Shown: one piece after another, positions 13,201 through 14,480 of the stretch
Layout: every line of letters starts with the position of its first letter
Numbering within the stretch: the first letter of the stretch is position 1
Assembly (NCBI GenBank): GCA_030606765.1
Contig: JAUWFX010000024.1
Span: 1-14,480 of the forward strand
DNA length: 14,480 bases
Direction of reading: 5' to 3'
Source of the DNA: Dehalococcoidia bacterium
Lineage (GTDB): Bacteria > Chloroflexota > Dehalococcoidia > GIF9 > AB-539-J10
Translations under genes and position numbers: made by a program
Notes under the pieces: generated by a model
Databases searched by the model: none
Seen by the model: the letters and a program-made list of their open reading frames with translations, nothing else
What the model was told of the DNA's origin: nothing

Positions 13201-14080
13201 TGAATTCTCTGATATAGGAATTAACCAGCCCCGGCTTTTCATGAATGATCCAGTGCGAGCCATCGGGAATGCGCTTGATGGTCAGGTTTGGTACGTACTT
13301 TTCCAGACCTTCCAGATTACCTGTAAGCAGCCATTTGTCTTTCTCCCCCCAGATGACCAGCGTTGGCACCTTAACCATAAACAACGAAGGATCGGCGGAC
13401 AAACTATCGTCGCTTTCACCTGTAAAAGAGCCGAGATGGGTGGCTCGATAATAGTTTAAACCACCGGTGAGCGCTCCAGGCTGCGACCAGGCTTCGATAT
13501 ATGCTTTCCTGTCCTCTTCTGTGAAATAGCCCTGATTTATACCGTCCTCTAAAAGGTTACTGACAAGAACTTCATAGTTGTTTCTTGCCAGTATGTCCTC
13601 AGCCTCAGGAGTCCGATGGACCAGAATATACTGGCTGGCTTTCTGCTGTGCCGGATTATCACGAAGCTCACGCATAAAGTTAACAGGATGTGGAGCATTT
13701 ATTATTATGAGCTTCTCCAGATATTCAGGATGACGTATTGCGAACGACCAAGCCACCGCACCGCCCCAGTCATGAGCCACGAGGATGAACTTCTTATACC
13801 CAAGGTGCTCGGCAAGAGCACGAATATCCCCGATGAGATATTTCATTCGATATTGCTCGACTTCGACAGGTTTCGATGATAAGTTATAGCCACGCATGTC
13901 TGGAGCCACTGCCTGGTAATCTCGTCCAAATTCAGCAAGCTGATTCTTCCACTCGTACCAAAACTCAGGAAAACCGTGGAGGAACATTATCAATTTCCCC
14001 TTGCCCGCCGTTACGTAGTGGAGGCGTATGTTATTGACATCAGCATATTTATGTTCGAACATATTTTTTCTTAGCGACAT
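13184..14080 (-). CDS. Alpha/beta hydrolase, epoxide hydrolase-like
   Basis: A 298-residue cytoplasmic hydrolase of the alpha/beta fold. HGFPEFWYEW (35-44) supplies the oxyanion hole. VAHDWGGAVAW (101-111) places Asp 104 at the nucleophile elbow, the arrangement of epoxide hydrolases and haloalkane/fluoroacetate dehalogenases. Asp 248 in WGEKDKW is the likely charge-relay acid and His 276 in DGSHWIIHEKP the catalytic base. The helical cap (about 130-215) has tyrosines at 151 and 210-211 suited to protonating an epoxide oxygen, favouring epoxide hydrolase over dehalogenase. Length is normal (about 290-320). The ATG at 14078-14080 follows AAGGAGG on the minus strand (14086-14092). The C-terminus overlaps the HTH gene tail to tail. 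It is not in an operon. Substrate is unknown; a role with the aromatic or lipid-related oxidation genes is conjecture. Confidence 0.85.
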   Translation of the reverse strand: MSLRKNMFEHKYADVNNIRLHYVTAGKGKLIMFLHGFPEFWYEWKNQLAEFGRDYQAVAPDMRGYNLSSKPVEVEQYRMKYLIGDIRALAEHLGYKKFILVAHDWGGAVAWSFAIRHPEYLEKLIIINAPHPVNFMRELRDNPAQQKASQYILVHRTPEAEDILARNNYEVLVSNLLEDGINQGYFTEEDRKAYIEAWSQPGALTGGLNYYRATHLGSFTGESDDSLSADPSLFMVKVPTLVIWGEKDKWLLTGNLEGLEKYVPNLTIKRIPDGSHWIIHEKPGLVNSYIREFITAKA

Positions 14081-14231
14081 GGTATCCTCCTTAATCCCGC
14101 ATTATACTCAAATCGATATCAAAGTGAATTCAGATCCATTATCAGGGTGCATGTGTTCTGGTACTCCTCTTGTCAGTACCTCTGGATAAAGATAGAACTC
14201 CCTCAAAGGAAGACCTACATACCAACAGAAT

Positions 14232-14308
14232 TGGTAGCGCATACCGGATTCGAACCGGTGATCTCCTCCTTGAGAGGGAGGTGTCCTAGGCCTCTAGACG
14301 AATGCGCC
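14232..14308 (-). tRNA. tRNA-Glu (anticodon CTC)
   Basis: A full cloverleaf can be drawn on the minus strand. The acceptor is GGCGCAT/ATGCGCT with one G-U pair. The D-arm is GTCT/GGAC around AGAGGCCTA. The anticodon stem CCTCC/GGAGG is perfect with loop CTCTCAA, so the anticodon is CTC, reading GAG (Glu). The variable region is AGATC, the T-arm is ACCGG-TTCGAAT-CCGGT, the discriminator is A, and CCA is encoded at 14232-14234. Length is 77 bases including CCA. It appears intact. Confidence 0.93.
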
Positions 14309-14312
14309 ACAC

Positions 14313-14335
14313 TGGCTGGGCACTCGGGACTCAAA
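14313..14335 (-). tRNA. tRNA-Gln-like 3'-end remnant next to tRNA-Glu
   Basis: On the minus strand TTTGAGT-CCCGA-GTGCCCA-G-CCA looks like a T-loop, T-stem 3' strand, acceptor 3' strand, discriminator G and CCA. A72 and discriminator G suit tRNA-Gln, and it stands four bases before the 5' end of tRNA-Glu, as in a Gln-Glu tRNA pair. The 5' side of the T-stem (TACGA) no longer pairs and no other arm is present. It is probably what remains after an insertion or deletion in a tRNA-Gln gene. Confidence 0.42.
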
Positions 14336-14406
14336 TCGTACTTTTTGAGACCTGATTTGGTGTCCAGACTGCGAGAGTTACCTAAAAAGCTATTGCTACC
14401 TCAATC

Positions 14407-14480
14407 TTAGCGTAATTTCTCAAATTCATCGACAGAGATTTTGGCATCTTTAAGGATTTTTCTCAAGATGCCTTTCCCTA
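14407..14480 (-). CDS. HicA-type toxin, C-terminal end (partial)
   Basis: Only the last 24 or so codons are visible. Read on the minus strand from the window edge they give GKGILRKILKDAKISVDEFE followed by KLR and the stop TAA at 14407-14409. This is the usual end of HicA, a small mRNA interferase of type II toxin-antitoxin pairs, whose tail has the pattern KG.LRKI(L/I)(K/R)DA.(L/I)S.(E/D)EF..L. The catalytic histidine and the N-terminus lie beyond the right edge. HicB antitoxin, if present, would be expected beyond the window or is missing: none is encoded in the 98 bases between the HicA stop and tRNA-Glu. Confidence 0.7.
   Translation of the reverse strand, partial: GKGILRKILKDAKISVDEFEKLR

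Noticed and set aside
14147..14410. Open plus-strand frame of 87 codons over the tRNA region
   Set aside because: Its most protein-like part is simply the antisense of tRNA-Glu (GFEPVISSLRG-type strings are a known artefact of tRNA antisense translation).
1..14480. CRISPR array, prophage or secretion system
   Set aside because: No regularly spaced repeats, no phage structural genes and no secretion components are seen in the window.

Overview
The window looks like a chromosomal segment from an anaerobic or facultative bacterium. The gene families (an HpaB / 4-hydroxybutyryl-CoA dehydratase-type flavoenzyme, VAO-type FAD oxidases paired with a CCG-domain iron-sulfur protein, a DUF3795 protein, a helix-turn-helix protein with a Trp-rich tail, ISL3, IS3 and IS21 remnants) and mid-range GC fit an uncultured Chloroflexota, perhaps Dehalococcoidia. 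That assignment is inference; no ribosomal or phylogenetic marker is present.

Left third (1-4300). The window opens inside the C-terminal end of an HpaB-family gene. It continues with the C-terminal remnant of a nitroreductase (minus) fused back to back with the C-terminal remnant of an unidentified plus-strand gene, then an intact nitroreductase paralogue (minus), a cysteine-rich DUF3795 protein (minus), a structured non-coding stretch carrying a tRNA 3'-end fragment, and an intact MFS transporter (minus).

Middle (4300-8290). About 1.3 kb holds decayed insertion-sequence pieces (IS3 orfA start, ISL3 transposase end, a dispersed repeat). A tight plus-strand operon follows: a CoA-acylating methylmalonate-semialdehyde-type aldehyde dehydrogenase, a ferritin-like protein lacking the usual ExxH histidines, and a 63-residue four-cysteine protein. 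A truncated IS21 IstB fragment with a nearby inverted repeat separates this from the next operon.

Right part (8290-14480). Three closely spaced plus-strand genes encode a FAD-linked oxidase, a two-CCG-domain iron-sulfur protein and a second FAD-linked oxidase. The layout recalls glycolate oxidase GlcD/GlcF/GlcE and suggests a multi-subunit dehydrogenase passing electrons from an organic hydroxy compound or phenol to an iron-sulfur relay. A tRNA-like scrap, a perfect palindrome and an excisionase-type HTH gene follow. An epoxide-hydrolase-like gene converges on the HTH gene with a 17-bp overlap. The right edge has an intact tRNA-Glu(CTC), a 23-nt tRNA-Gln-like 3' end immediately upstream of it, and the C-terminal end of a HicA-type toxin.

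Together the metabolic genes suggest oxidation of small organic or aromatic compounds: uptake (MFS), flavin oxidation (FAD/Fe-S cluster, HpaB, nitroreductase), epoxide or ester hydrolysis, and conversion of an aldehyde to an acyl-CoA. The pieces of IS elements, gene stubs and tRNA 3' ends indicate repeated insertion and deletion.
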